In this document: positions 1-9,694 of the stretch, piece after piece
How positions within the stretch are numbered: the first letter of the stretch is position 1
How the letters are laid out: the number at the start of each line of letters is the position of its first letter
Source: Rhodanobacteraceae bacterium
GTDB taxonomy: Bacteria > Pseudomonadota > Gammaproteobacteria > Xanthomonadales > SZUA-5
Assembly: GCA_016717705.1 (NCBI GenBank)
Contig: JADKFD010000099.1
Coordinates: 1 to 64,000 of the forward strand
DNA length: 64,000 bases
Reading direction: 5' to 3'
Translations under genes and position numbers: made by a program
The notes under the pieces: model-generated
The model's input: the letters and a program-made list of their open reading frames with translations, nothing else
Database searches by the model: none
Told to the model about the DNA's origin: nothing

Positions 1-905
1 GGCTTTCAGCCGTTCCACACCAGTCGGCGCGATACGCAGCTTGGGTGACTTGTGTGCCCGTCAGGCCTGTAACCCAGAAACTTGCGCTCCACGGCTTGGC
101 TACCGCGCTCTTGGCCTCGTTGACTTGAAGCTTTAAGCGTTCCTCCAGGAACTGCGTATTGCTCGCCAGTACCCGATCTCCCGCCGCTTGGCTACGAACG
201 TAGATGTTGCAGTCGTCCGCACTTAGCGACAGAAGGCATGGCCCCCGGCTCTCCAGTTCCCGGTCCGGTTCCGTCAACAGGATGTTCGACAGCAGCGGAC
301 TCAACGGGCCCACCTTGCGGCGTCCCCTGCGTCCTCGGCGAGACCACGCCATCCGCCATCATTCCCGCTTCCAGATACCGCCGGATCAGTTTCAGAACCC
401 GCCTGTCGTCGACTCCTCGACACCTTCTCCATCAGGATGTCATGGTTGACCCGGTCGAAGAACTTTTCCAGATCCATGTCCACCACCACCCGTCGGCCCT
501 GGGCGACGTACTGCTTCGCCGCCAACATTCGCCTGATGCGCGCTTCGCCCCAGCCGGAAGCCGTAGCTCGACGCCGAAAACTGTGCGCGAAAATCGGCGA
601 TAACACCTGATGCAACGCCTGCTGGATCAACCGATCCGTCAGCGTCGGAGCCACCGAGTGTCCTCACCCCGCCTTGCGGCTTGGCGATGTCCACCCGACG
701 AACTGCCTGCGGGATGTACGTCCCCGCCGGCAACAGCGCTGATCGTTGGCCAGTATTTGCTGAAGGTGGGCTTTGAACGTCAACCGGTCGATCCCCCATC
801 GACCCCAGCTGCGCCCTTGTTCCCTACCACTCGCTCATACGCAGACCCAAAGGTTGCCGCGTTCGCACACGGCTTCCATCAGTCCTTCCCGTTTCGCTTT
901 CGTCC
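1..905 (-). pseudogene. ltrA: Group II intron-encoded reverse transcriptase/maturase (LtrA-like), frame-broken, partial
   Basis: Intron-encoded protein that would reverse-transcribe and mobilise the surrounding intron. The family signature is spread over several frames: MEAVCERGNLW (from 879), then RRVDIAKPQGGVRTLG, LTDRLIQQALHQVL, SYGFRLGRSAHQA, VVVDMDLEKFFDRVNHDILM, RTQGTPQGGPLSPLLSNILL and FLEERLKLQVNEAKSAV. At least three frame changes are needed to join them. At the catalytic YADD position the sequence reads SADD. The C-terminal maturase region continues past base 1. The reading frame is dead as given; whether this is true decay or base-calling error cannot be decided here, but the altered YADD argues for decay. 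Confidence 0.85.
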
Positions 906-1440
906 GCGGACCAGCCCGCCGAATCCATCTGGACACGCAGCGTAGCCCTCTCCGGGTCCGTCCGAGACCCTGCTACCTGCGCTCCGTCTTGTCGGCGGAC
1001 TTCTGTCCCTGATCGATGCCTTCGAGTCACGATCGCCTACTCGCGTTCTTCCACGTTCGGCCCTTCAGCCCATCCCGGCGCCTACTACGGCCTCTGCTGA
1101 CTTCCCCGCCCGCATCCCAACGCCTCGCGACGTCCAGTGACGCAAGGCACGAACGAGGATCTCCCCGGAGTACCACGCACCCCTGCCTTCACGCTTATGC
1201 CTGTCGGATATACGTCACAGCGTTCCGTGCAGAACCGGAGAAGCTTCGACGATATTGGCCGCCTTACCCCGCTGTGCCGCCTCGTATCCGCTTCCTGTTC
1301 GTCAGGCCAGCGCTTTGCCTTCAGCAGCTTCCTCCAGATTCGCAGTTACCCACGACACCCCTTGCCGTTCGGCTAACTCTTCCCTTGCCGGGCAGGTAGG
1401 ACTTTCACCTCAAAGCAGGTGCGCTACTGCCGGAGCGCAC
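1..1440 (-). mobile_element. Group II intron (5' part, truncated by window edge), degenerate
   Basis: Read on the minus strand, a GUGYG-type intron start (GTGCGCTCCGG) lies at about 1440, followed within 35 bases by GAGGTGAAAGTCC, the conserved stretch near group II intron 5' ends. About 530 bases of structured, ORF-free RNA region (domains I-IV, about 1440-905) precede a reverse transcriptase reading frame that runs off the left edge. The 3' end (domains V/VI) lies outside the window, so it is unknown whether the intron is complete. It sits about 50 bases downstream of the M35 peptidase stop, in the same orientation. The 5' boundary is assigned by motif only. Confidence 0.75.
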
Positions 1441-1492
1441 CACAAAAGGGCGGATCGCTCCTGCCTGCGTTACCCGGCGGTAAGCCGACCGC

Positions 1493-2567
1493 TCAGTTGA
1501 GCGCCGGCGTGTTCTCCGAGAAGTACTCGTGGTTGTCGGCGTTCTGCACCGCCTTGGCCGGAGTTGGTGCGCGCCGGACTCTTGGCACCATGCTGCCGTA
1601 GACGTAGTCTGAGGTGCCGCCGATTGACCGTGAAGTGGCTCATCTCGTGGATGATCGTGCCGCGCGAGTCGGTGCCGGCATTGGCCGCCGACCAGAGAGG
1701 CGTTGCACAGGTAGATCCTGGTACGGCTGGCTCGGGTAGACGTAGGCGAAGGCGCTGGCGTTGGCCGGTGCGCAGGCGCAGTTAGTAGGTGACCGTCGAA
1801 TCATTCAGCGCCGCGCTGATCTTGCTGTAGTGGCTCTTCACCGAGGCGTAGCGCGACGACGTGCCAGCTGCCGAACCAGGTCGTGTAGCGCGCACTGGTG
1901 CTACCGGAATTCATGTAGTTCAGCGAGTTGGTCGCGTAGGTCTTCGCTTGCGTGTGGGCGCTGGCCAGAGCGGTCTTTCGCGATGTGGAGCAATTGGAAT
2001 AGGCAGCGGCCTTGGTGTAGTCCATCGGGCCGGTCGGGGCGCCGGCTCTGGTAGTACGCCGGCGAACGACCGAGCGGAATTCCAGCTGGATGGCATCGGC
2101 GTCAGCTTGGACGCGCCCAGGTCCTCGACTAGGCCGGTCTTCTCGCTGGCCGCCATCATGGCAGGTCAACTGGCCATCGAAGCCGATGGTGTAGTCGCCG
2201 GCGTTGGTCATCTCGTAGGAGGCCGCGAGATTGACTTCGGCGCTCAAGGTCTGGCCGGGCGCAATCTTCACGAAATCATCGGCTTGCGGGTGGCCCCAAT
2301 GGACGATCTTGTCCATGTAGCGCACCGGCTGGCCCTTGTAGCTGACCTCGAAGATCGAGCGCGACAGCCCGTCCAGCGGCGTTTCCCAGCGCAGCACGTA
2401 GACCGCTTCATCGCTGCGGTTGGTGATCTGCCACAACTACCGATTCACCCGGCGCGGACTTGGATGATTGCGCCTTCAACTCGACGCTCAGCGGGATACC
2501 CGCTGCCGACGCTGCCGATGCCGGCCAGCAACAACGCACCCACGATCGCACGCAGACTGATCTTCAT
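1493..2567 (-). pseudogene. Secreted M35-type (deuterolysin/peptidyl-Lys) zinc metallopeptidase, frame-broken
   Basis: Would be an exported zinc endopeptidase. A signal peptide (MKISLRAIVGALLLAGIG) starts at 2567. It is followed in other frames by SVELKAQSSKSAPGESVV, then WQITNRSDEAVYVLRWETPL, the immunoglobulin-like pro-domain typical of bacterial M35 proteins. Next comes a segment ending TTWFGSW, and finally the catalytic region ANAGTDSRGTIIHEMSHF. The zinc motif HEMSH is encoded at 1635-1649. The last frame ends ENTPALN at 1493. At least four frame changes separate the pieces. Family-specific order and full length are preserved, so the gene is either recently inactivated or damaged by indel errors in the sequence. 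Confidence 0.72.
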
Positions 2568-2951
2568 TGATGGATCCCCAAGTTGATTGATGGTTGCCGG
2601 CGCTTCTGGCACGGCCCGCCCGTCGAGCATCCCCATGCCCGGCAGCGAACGACCATTTTCGGCTTCTGTTCAGGGAAGTCAAGGGGCGGTGCGGGGAGGG
2701 ACCTCGGGGAATGGATGCCGGGCCGTTGGTAGGACGTTGCCCGGCGGCCGCAAGCGGTGTACGTGTGTTCAGAGGCGGTGCACGGCGCAGCCGGTGCACC
2801 GGCGGGAGCCGCAGGAAGCACCCGGGTCAGTGCATTGAAGATCTTGCCGCGTACCCCGGTGAACGGGCGCGGTCGCGACTTACCCCCAGAACGACGGGGG
2901 GGGGAGGGAGCGGCGTCAGCGACTTCACCCGTGCGCCCAGTGCCCGCCCCA
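2568..2951. other. Intergenic, no gene; degenerate family A palindromic repeat
   Basis: No coding signal on either strand. The stretch around 2760-2875 resembles the family A repeat (GGTGCACGGCGCAGCCGGTG near one end and CCCCGGTGAACGG near the other), with many changes. A G-run (GGGGGGGGAGGGAG) lies near 2898-2911. Confidence 0.5.
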
Positions 2952-5127
2952 TCACCACGCGTAGCGCACGCTCGCCCCGATCTGTCTGCCCGGTTGCGTG
3001 TACAGGTCGATCTCGCGTGCGTCGGCGGGCAGGCCCTTGACGCCGCTCCACAGCCAATAGCGACGACCGGTCAGATTGAAGGCACCGATGTCCACCTGCA
3101 GGCGCTCGGCGACCTGGATGCGCCAATAGGCATCCAGCGTGGCGTAACCGGGGGTGCGGAAGACATCCACGGTGCTGTCGTCGACGCGCGATTTGGCGCT
3201 GACTGCGGTGGCGACCAGTTCCAGGCGGTGGCGCCCGCTCAGCGAGTCGTAGGACAGGCCCATGCTGAGCTTGCCCGGATCGACGCTGTTCAGCGGCACA
3301 TCGCGCGCGGTGTCGTCGCCATGGGTCCAGGCCAGCGCGCCGTTCACGGCAAAACCGTCCCACGGCAGGCTGACTTCGCCGCGCGCAGCTCAGCGCCGTA
3401 GATATGCGCGCGGTCGCGGTTGATCGACTGGAACACCAGGGCACCGCTGACCGGGTCGCGACCCAGATTGGCGCGCGACTCGATCAGATCGCGATAGTGG
3501 TTGTCGAACACGGCCAGTTCCAGGGAGCTGAATTCGCCGGACATGCGCGCGCCGATCTCCAATCCTCGCGAGTGCTCCGGCTTGAGCTCGGGATTGGGAA
3601 TGGCCACGTAGTTGAAGGCGGGGATGTTGAAGCCGAGGTTGACGTCCGACACCGGCGGCGCGCGAAAGCCGAGCGCGTACTGGCCGAACAACTGCATACC
3701 GTGGCTGATTTCGTAGCGCAGGCCCAGTTTCGGCGTGAACTGCGACTCGGACAGATCCGCCGGCGTCACATCGGGATTGTCGGCGAGGTAGATGGCGTCG
3801 ACCTTGCTGTCGACGCGAAAGCGCTCGTAGCGCAGGCCGGGGATGATCGCCAGAGCTCCATCGCCGGGACGGATCTCATCCTGCCAGAAGGCGCCGAATT
3901 CGGTCGCCGTCGACGGCGGGAAGTCGCGCACCGGGAAGCGCTCGCCGATCAACACGTTGGTGACCTGACCGGTGGCGAGGTTGGTCTCCAGCGCGTCGCG
4001 CAGTTCGTTGAGATCGGTGCGCGAATATTCGATGCCGTAGACCTGCCAATGGCGCGCGCCGAGCGCATCGAAGCGACCTTCCGCCTGCACGTCGAGGCCG
4101 GTGGCATCGGTCTTGAACAGAAAGCTGCGGTCGCGCAGGGTTTCCGGCGTACGCGGCGGCACCGCGACGCGGGTCTGCAGCGTGCGCTGCTCCGGTACGG
4201 CTGCGCTGGCTGTAGACCGTGCCGCTGCCCAAGTCAGACCCGCCACGTTGAAGGTCCAGTCGCCGCCCAGGCTCAGGCGTTCGCGCTCGAACTGGTCGGC
4301 GCCGAGCATTTCGGTGGTGGTGGCGTACTGACCGGGCCCGCCGACCAGCGAATCGATCTGGCTATCGACGGTTTCGTCGGTGCGGTCAAGCATCAGCTGG
4401 TAGCGGCCGATGCCCGCGCCGTCGTAACCGAACTTGAGCATCTCGCTGCGCTCGTCGCGATCGGCCGGATTGCTTTGCAGGCCGCCGTCGCGCGGCATGT
4501 TCTCGCGTTCCTCGCCCTGCCGGCGGACGACGCCGGCGAGCACCTCAAACGCTCCCGCCGCGCCACGCCGACAGCCCGGTGGCCGCCACACTACCGTCAC
4601 GGCTGAGCGCGTTGGTTTTCCGCGCGCAGGCCAATGTCGCCCTGCGCGCTGAGCAGGTCTTCCGGGGCCAGCGTGCGCATGCTGACCACGCCGGCCAGGG
4701 CGTCGCTGCCGTACAGCGTCGAGGCCGGTCCGCGCAGGATTTCCATGCGCGACAGGAATGCGGTTTCGATGGCGCCGCGCGAGGCGTTGGAGAAGCTGCC
4801 GATGGCAAAGCCGTCGGCGACCGGCACACCATCGATCTCGATCCCGACGCGGTTGCCGGACAGGCCGCGGATCGAGAAGCCCTGGATGCCGAAGCGCGTG
4901 GCGTCCTCCGGCGCGCTGACCCCCGGCTCGTAGCGCACCGCGTCGGCCAGATCCTGCACCAGTGTCTGATCCATGCGCTCGCGCTCGATCAGCGACACCG
5001 TGCCCGCCACCTCACGCGCCGGTTGCGCGCTGCGACTGGCGACGCTGATCACGGCGTCGAAGCGTTTTTCGGGAGGAGTGTCCAGCGCCGCGGCGAGGGC
5101 CAGCGGCAACAGCAGAGAAATGATCAT
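2952..5127 (-). pseudogene. TonB-dependent outer-membrane receptor (haem/haemoglobin-type), frame-broken
   Basis: TonB-gated outer-membrane transporter. The N-terminal part (5127 to about 4600) has a signal peptide (MIISLLLPLALAAALD), then the plug domain with RYEPGVSAPEDATRFGIQGF, IEIDGVPVADG and MEILRGPASTLYGSDALAGV. The middle of the barrel lies in another frame (about 4560-3380), including FRAPPVSDVNLGFNIPAF and NPELKPEHSRGLEIG. The last strands are in a third frame (about 3350-2952), ending SVRYAW with the C-terminal aromatic typical of barrels. The plug and barrel motifs resemble the haemoglobin/transferrin/lactoferrin receptor group; the substrate is inferred only. Two or three single-base indels would restore one reading frame of about 720 residues, so sequence error is a real alternative to pseudogenisation. 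Confidence 0.75.
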
Positions 5128-6445
5128 GGCGGCAGTCCAGTAGCGTATGGCTAAAGGCTCCGCCTGCGCATGCCGGCGTGGCGATGATCTGGGTCAATTG
5201 GAGAGCGGACTGGGTAGTTGGTTGTTGGTTGTCGGCGGTCGTAGGCGGCTTACCCGCGTTGACAATCAGTGTTCGGGCACAGCCGCGGGCGCCGGGCTCC
5301 AAAAGCCCGCGGACCAACAGCGCGAACAACCAATCGATGCCTGCAATCTGCCGGTTGCGCTCGGCGGCGCGCGCGGGCGCCGTCAACACCGCAATCCCCA
5401 CCAGCACCACCGCGGTACCCCCGATCTGCACCAGGCTGATGCGCTCGTCGAGTAGCCAGTGACCGAGGAACAACAAGGATACCGGGCCGATCATCGACAG
5501 TTGGGAGGCGCGCGCGGCGCCGATGCGGGCGATGGCGAACATGGTCAGGAACACCGGTGCCACGGTGCACGCCAGTGCGTTGACCAGCGACAGCTGCAGC
5601 ACCGGCGCCGGCTGCATCAGATCGGCGACTGGATGGAGCGCCAGGTAGTGCAGCAGGCAGAAGACCGTCGACACCAGCATCACGTAGGACACCAGGCGCA
5701 GGCTGCCCACGCGCGCGACCAGTTCTCCCGATTGCACCAGATAGCTGGCGTAGGCCAGCGCCGCGCCGAACACCAGCAGGCTGCCGAAAACCACATTGCC
5801 GGTATCCAGGCGCAGGTGCTCGATGAACACCAGCACCGTGCCGGCGTAGCTGATCGCCAGTGCCCAACGCTGTCGCCGTGGCACCGGCCGGCGGTACAGC
5901 AGCACCGTCAGCGCCAGCACCAGCGTTGGCGTCAGGAACAGGATCAGCCGTTCGAGCGCGGCGGCGATGTGCTGCAGGCCCCAGAAATCGAGATAGCTCG
6001 ACACGTAGTAACCAAAGAACCCCAGCAGCACGATCTGCCGCCACTCGCGGCCCGACAGCCGATCGCCACGCAGTCGCGCGCGCCAGGTCTCCAGCCCGGC
6101 GACGGCGGCGAACACCGGCAGCGCCAGGCCCATGCGCAGCGTCATCAGCGTGATCGGGTCGATCTGGTGCCGATACAGGAACTTGGCCAGGATCGCCTTG
6201 GCCGAGAACAGGATCGCAGCCAGCGCGGCCAGTGCGAAGCCGGTCAGCTCGGTGCGGCGCTGGATGTGGGCGCGGAGAGCAAGGGCGGGGGGCTGGGGGC
6301 TGGAGGGCCTGTGGCGCGATGATGGGGGTCTCGGCGAGAGCGGAGCCTTCGGCCCGCCGCCCGTCCCGACCCTTGCTTGCCCGCCCCAGCCCCGCCTTTT
6401 CCTCGGGCAGAATGTCAACGCAGTCTTCACGCATGCGTTATCCAA
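5012..6445 (-). CDS. DMT-superfamily (EamA) permease, poorly defined ends
   Basis: Inner-membrane transporter of the drug/metabolite family; substrate unknown. The recognisable part runs from about 6262 to 5310 and holds ten hydrophobic segments in two EamA halves (for example TGFALAALAAILFSAKAILA, then VVFGSLLVFGAALAYASYLV). No ATG/GTG/TTG occurs at the natural N-terminus (about RRTELTGF). The only in-frame start is a TTG at 6445, which adds about 60 Pro/Arg-rich residues translated from a G-rich leader. The C-terminus also runs on through intergenic text and overlaps the receptor gene by 116 bases. Both oddities suggest an indel or start loss. Family assignment is secure; boundaries are not. 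Confidence 0.7.
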   Translation of the reverse strand: MDNACVKTALTFCPRKRRGWGGQARVGTGGGPKAPLSPRPPSSRHRPSSPQPPALALRAHIQRRTELTGFALAALAAILFSAKAILAKFLYRHQIDPITLMTLRMGLALPVFAAVAGLETWRARLRGDRLSGREWRQIVLLGFFGYYVSSYLDFWGLQHIAAALERLILFLTPTLVLALTVLLYRRPVPRRQRWALAISYAGTVLVFIEHLRLDTGNVVFGSLLVFGAALAYASYLVQSGELVARVGSLRLVSYVMLVSTVFCLLHYLALHPVADLMQPAPVLQLSLVNALACTVAPVFLTMFAIARIGAARASQLSMIGPVSLLFLGHWLLDERISLVQIGGTAVVLVGIAVLTAPARAAERNRQIAGIDWLFALLVRGLLEPGARGCARTLIVNAGKPPTTADNQQPTTQSALQLTQIIATPACAGGAFSHTLLDCRHDHFSAVAAGPRRGAGHSSRKTLRRRDQRRQSQRATGA

Positions 6446-6474
6446 CCCGACCCAACCATCGCTCGGAGATCACC

Positions 6475-6726
6475 ATGGCCCGTTCCGCCCGCACCCTCGT
6501 CATCGCCCTCACTGCCGCGGTTGCCGGCGCACTCGGCGTGTTCGCCGGCTCGGTCGGCGCCGACCAGCCACGCATGGAAGCGGCCTTGAGTCATCTGGAG
6601 GCGGCCGAACGCGAACTGGAAGCGGCGACCGAAGACAAGGGCGGCCACCGCGCCGAAGCCCTGCGCCTGGTGCGCTCGGCGCAAAAGCAGGTGCGCCAGG
6701 GGATCAAGTTCGATCGCAAGCATTGA
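6475..6726 (+). CDS. Small exported protein, 83 aa, uncharacterised
   Basis: The signal peptide MARSARTLVIALTAAVAGALGVF is followed by a short, highly charged helical region. The mature part reads DQPRMEAALSHLEAAERELE then EDKGGHRAEALRLVRSAQKQ, a pattern seen in many small periplasmic proteins of Proteobacteria with no known function. The ATG at 6475 has GGAG eight bases upstream, which favours it over upstream in-frame starts that would add a non-signal leader. It is divergent from the DMT permease, and a palindromic repeat follows. Probably a periplasmic helical-hairpin protein; function not assigned. Confidence 0.7.
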   Translation: MARSARTLVIALTAAVAGALGVFAGSVGADQPRMEAALSHLEAAERELEAATEDKGGHRAEALRLVRSAQKQVRQGIKFDRKH

Positions 6727-6784
6727 GCCTGAGGGCGCATCTCGTTCGGGGCTGCCGGGGCAGATCAATGCGCTTTTGCCGGCG

Positions 6785-6836
6785 AAGGACGCAAAGAAGA
6801 GCAGATATCGAATAGTCCAGGTGCCCTTTGCGTACT
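6785..6836. repeat. Family D repeat (GACGCAAAG / CCCTTTGCG)
   Basis: GGACGCAAAG at the left and CCCTTTGCG at the right form an imperfect inverted pair. The same words recur at 30282-30393 and 40195-40312. Confidence 0.5.
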
Positions 6837-6873
6837 TGCGCGATGTCGGGCCTGGACAGGCTCTCCGATGCCT

Positions 6874-6962
6874 GGTAGGCCGGTGTACGGCGCAGCCGTT
6901 CACCGGCAAGGGCTTACGGCAAGTACCCGGTGAACGCGCATACGCGCGTAGACCGGGCTACA
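6874..6962. repeat. Family A palindromic intergenic repeat, copy 1
   Basis: Begins GGTAGGCCGGTGTACGGCGC, contains GCCGTTCACCGG and CCCGGTGAACGCG, and ends near GACCGGGCTAC. Outer and inner arms are complementary, giving a nested stem-loop. Nearly identical copies lie at 15916-16003, 31722-31825 and 49224-49312. Confidence 0.8.
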
Positions 6963-7022
6963 GGTGTCGGGCCCTTTGGCTTGTCGATGTAGACTGCGCG
7001 CCCCCCGACACGCCTCCCGCCG

Positions 7023-8997
7023 ATGCTCAACCCGCAGCAACTTGAAGCCGTACGTTATCTCGACGGGCCGCTGCTGGTGCTGGCGGGTGCGGGGTCGGGC
7101 AAGACCAGCGTGATCACGCAGAAGATCGCGCATCTGGTGAAGTCCGGGCTTTACGCGATCAACGAGATCGCCGCGATCACCTTCACCAACAAGGCCGCGC
7201 GCGAAATGCGCGAGCGCGCGGCGAAGTTGCTCGGCGAAGGCGGCAGCGAGGGGCTGACGGTGTCGACCTTTCACGCCATGGGCATGCGTTTTCTCGAGGC
7301 CGAACACGCCCAGGTCGGGCTGCGGCGCGGTTTTTCCATCCTCGGCGAGGATGATTCGCGCGCGCTGATCAAGGATCTGGCGCCCAAGGGCGTCAGCAAC
7401 GATGTGCTCGACCGCTGGCGCCAGATCATCGGTCGCGCCAAGAACCAGGGGCTGGATCCGCCAGCGGCGCTGGCCGCCTCGCAAACGCCGCGCGAGCGCG
7501 AGGCGGCTGAACTCTACGCCAGCTATGCGCAGCGGCTGACCGCCTTCAACGCGGTCGATTTCGACGATCTGATTGCGCTGCCGGTGCGCGTGCTCGGAAA
7601 CCGATGCGGACATCCGCGCCAAGTGGCAGCGCAAGTTCCGCTATCTGCTGGTCGACGAATACCAGGACACCAACGACGCGCAGTACCGGTTATTGCGGCT
7701 GTTGGCCGGAGATCGCGGCATGTTCACGGCCGTTGGCGACGATGACCAGTCGATCTACGCCTGGCGCGGCGCCAATCCGGAGAATCTGGCGCAGCTTGGC
7801 CGCGACTATCCGAAGCTGAAGATCGTCAAGCTGGAACAGAACTACCGCTGCGCCCAGCGCATCCTGCGCGCCGCCAACGCGGTGATCGGACAGAACCCGC
7901 ACCTGCACCCGAAGAAGCTGTGGAGCGCGCTGCCGGATGGGGATCAGATTCGCATCATCGCGCGCAGCAGCGATGCCGACGAGGCCGAGTTCGTCGCCGC
8001 CGAGATCACTCACAAGCAGTTGGTCGATAAATGTCGGCCGCGTGATTTTGCCGTGCTGTTTCGCGGCAACCACCAGGCGCGCTCGCTGGAACTGGCGATG
8101 CGCGCGCTGAAAGTGCCGTATCACCTGTCCGGCGCCACCTCGTTCTTCGATCGCCAGGAGATCAAGGACGTGATGGCTTACCTGCGGCTGTTGACCAACC
8201 CGGAGGACGATGCGGCTTTCGTGCGCGCGGTGGCCACGCCGCGGCGCGATGTCGGCGCCAGCACGCTGGAGAAACTCGCCACGCTGGCGCAAGGACGCGG
8301 CCTGCCGCTGGCGCGCGCCGCCGGTTCACCGGCACTGCTGGCGACGCTGACCCCACGCGCCGCGCGCGCGCTCACGGCTTTCGCCGAGCGCCTCGACCAC
8401 TGGCGCAGCCTGAGCACCAGCGTGCGTCCGCGCGCGCTGATCGAGCAGTTGATCCGCGACACCGGCTTGGCGCAGCACTGGCGCGAACACAGCAGCAATC
8501 CGGAACAGGCCAACCGGCGCCAGCAGCAGGTGCAGGCCTTCCTCGAATGGATCGGCGATCGCCGCGAGAACTCGCTGGCGCAGTTGCTGACGCAACTGAT
8601 GCTGGAGAGCCAGGACGACGAACCCGGCGACCGCGTGCGCCTGATGACGCTGCACAGCGCCAAGGGACTGGAATTCCGCCACGTGTTCCTGGTCGGCCTG
8701 GAAGACGGCATCCTGCCGCACGTGTCCTCGATCGACGAGGGCCGCCTCGACGAGGAACGCCGGCTGTTCTACGTCGGCATGACGCGCGCCAAGGAAACGC
8801 TGACCTTGTCCTATTGCCGCGTGCGCTCGCGCTTCGGCCGCGAAGAAACGCCGGAACCGAGCCGCTTTTTGACCGAAATGCCGGCCGCCGAAGTGCGCTG
8901 GGTGGGCAAGGGCGAGAAGGTGCAGCAGACCGTCGAGGAAAAGCAGGCCGCGGCCAGGCCGCACCTGGATGCGATCAAGGCCTTGTTGGGGGCGTAA
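7023..8997 (+). CDS. rep: ATP-dependent 3'-5' DNA helicase Rep (one apparent frameshift near 7597)
   Basis: Superfamily 1A helicase that restarts forks and clears proteins from DNA. All motifs are present: Walker A AGAGSGKT (residues 21-28), ITFTNKAAREM, VDFDDL, VDEYQDTN, VGDDDQSIYAWRGA, LEQNYRC, MTLHSAKGLEFRHVFLVGLE and EERRLFYVGMTRAKE. Codons up to about 7595 are in one frame and the rest in another. Removing one G in GTGCTCGGAAACCG gives an uninterrupted 657-residue protein, close to the usual Rep length. Rep is strongly conserved and everything after the break is intact, so a one-base sequence error is more likely than a real mutation. The start ATGCTCAACCCGCAGCAA gives the expected N-terminus. 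Confidence 0.9.
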
Positions 8998-9214
8998 GCA
9001 CGGGGCACGGGGCACGGGGCACGGGCCCGGAGCATGCGGCCGAAGCGATGCCGTCGTGGGTCCGGACCCGGTAGGAGTGCGGGCGCGACCGATGCGTTCG
9101 ATCAAGGTTCCAACCAGCGGTCGCCCGGGTTCGATGCGGTCGCTGTCGGCCCCAGCCACGGACCTAGCCTGCTCGGCTCTTGCACCCACATTGGGGAGCG
9201 GCGCAGCCGCTCTC
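8998..9214. other. Intergenic with a GGGGCAC heptamer array
   Basis: At 8999-9024 the heptamer CACGGGG is repeated in tandem about four times. The same heptamer, inverted, recurs at about 19168-19198 before the NtrY-like gene. No coding signal was seen between rep and smg. Confidence 0.5.
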
Positions 9215-9694
9215 CTAGTTGACCGACTCGTCGTGGTCGAACATCAGGTTTTCCAGCCAGGAATAGGCGGCTTCCTGGTCGGGCTGGTTGAACAGCACCA
9301 TCAGGATCACCCATTTCAGCTCTTCGACATCGACTTCTTCGACGTCGAGCGCGATGACGCGGTCGAGGACCAGTTCTCGCTGGGCGGGCGAAAGCACGCC
9401 TTGCTGCTCCAGAAACATCAGGAAACCCTGCGCTTCGACGTCGAGCTTGTCGCGCTCCTGCGGCGCCAGCACGCGGATCGGGCCGCCGGCGTCGAGCGTG
9501 CGCGGCTCGCAAGCCGGGCGCAGCTCCGCCAGCTCGTCGAGCCAGGTGAAGGCTTTGCTGATTTCGTGCGGGCTGAAACCGGCTTCGAGCAAGGAACTCT
9601 GCAGGGACTCGCGATCATCGTCGGCATCAGGATCTTCGACCATGATGTTTTCGAACAGGTACAGCAGTACGTCGAGTACGTTCTCTTTCATCAT
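9215..9694 (-). CDS. smg: Smg family protein (DUF494)
   Basis: The 159-residue acidic protein MMKENVLDVLLYLFENIM... ends WLENLMFDHDESVN and matches the Smg/DUF494 family throughout, at normal length. Family members usually sit next to dprA and topA; the biochemical role is unknown. The start is either of two adjacent ATGs (9694 or 9691). They overlap the dprA stop codon (9693-9691), so translation is probably coupled to dprA. Confidence 0.9.
   Translation of the reverse strand: MMKENVLDVLLYLFENIMVEDPDADDDRESLQSSLLEAGFSPHEISKAFTWLDELAELRPACEPRTLDAGGPIRVLAPQERDKLDVEAQGFLMFLEQQGVLSPAQRELVLDRVIALDVEEVDVEELKWVILMVLFNQPDQEAAYSWLENLMFDHDESVN

Noticed and set aside
1..905. Reverse transcriptase as a retron or diversity-generating retroelement
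   Set aside because: LtrA-type motifs and an adjacent group II intron 5' end fit an intron-encoded maturase; no template/variable repeat pair or msr/msd-like RNA was seen.
6874..6962. Repeats considered as a CRISPR array
   Set aside because: Copies are dispersed kilobases apart and are nested palindromes, not regularly spaced short direct repeats.
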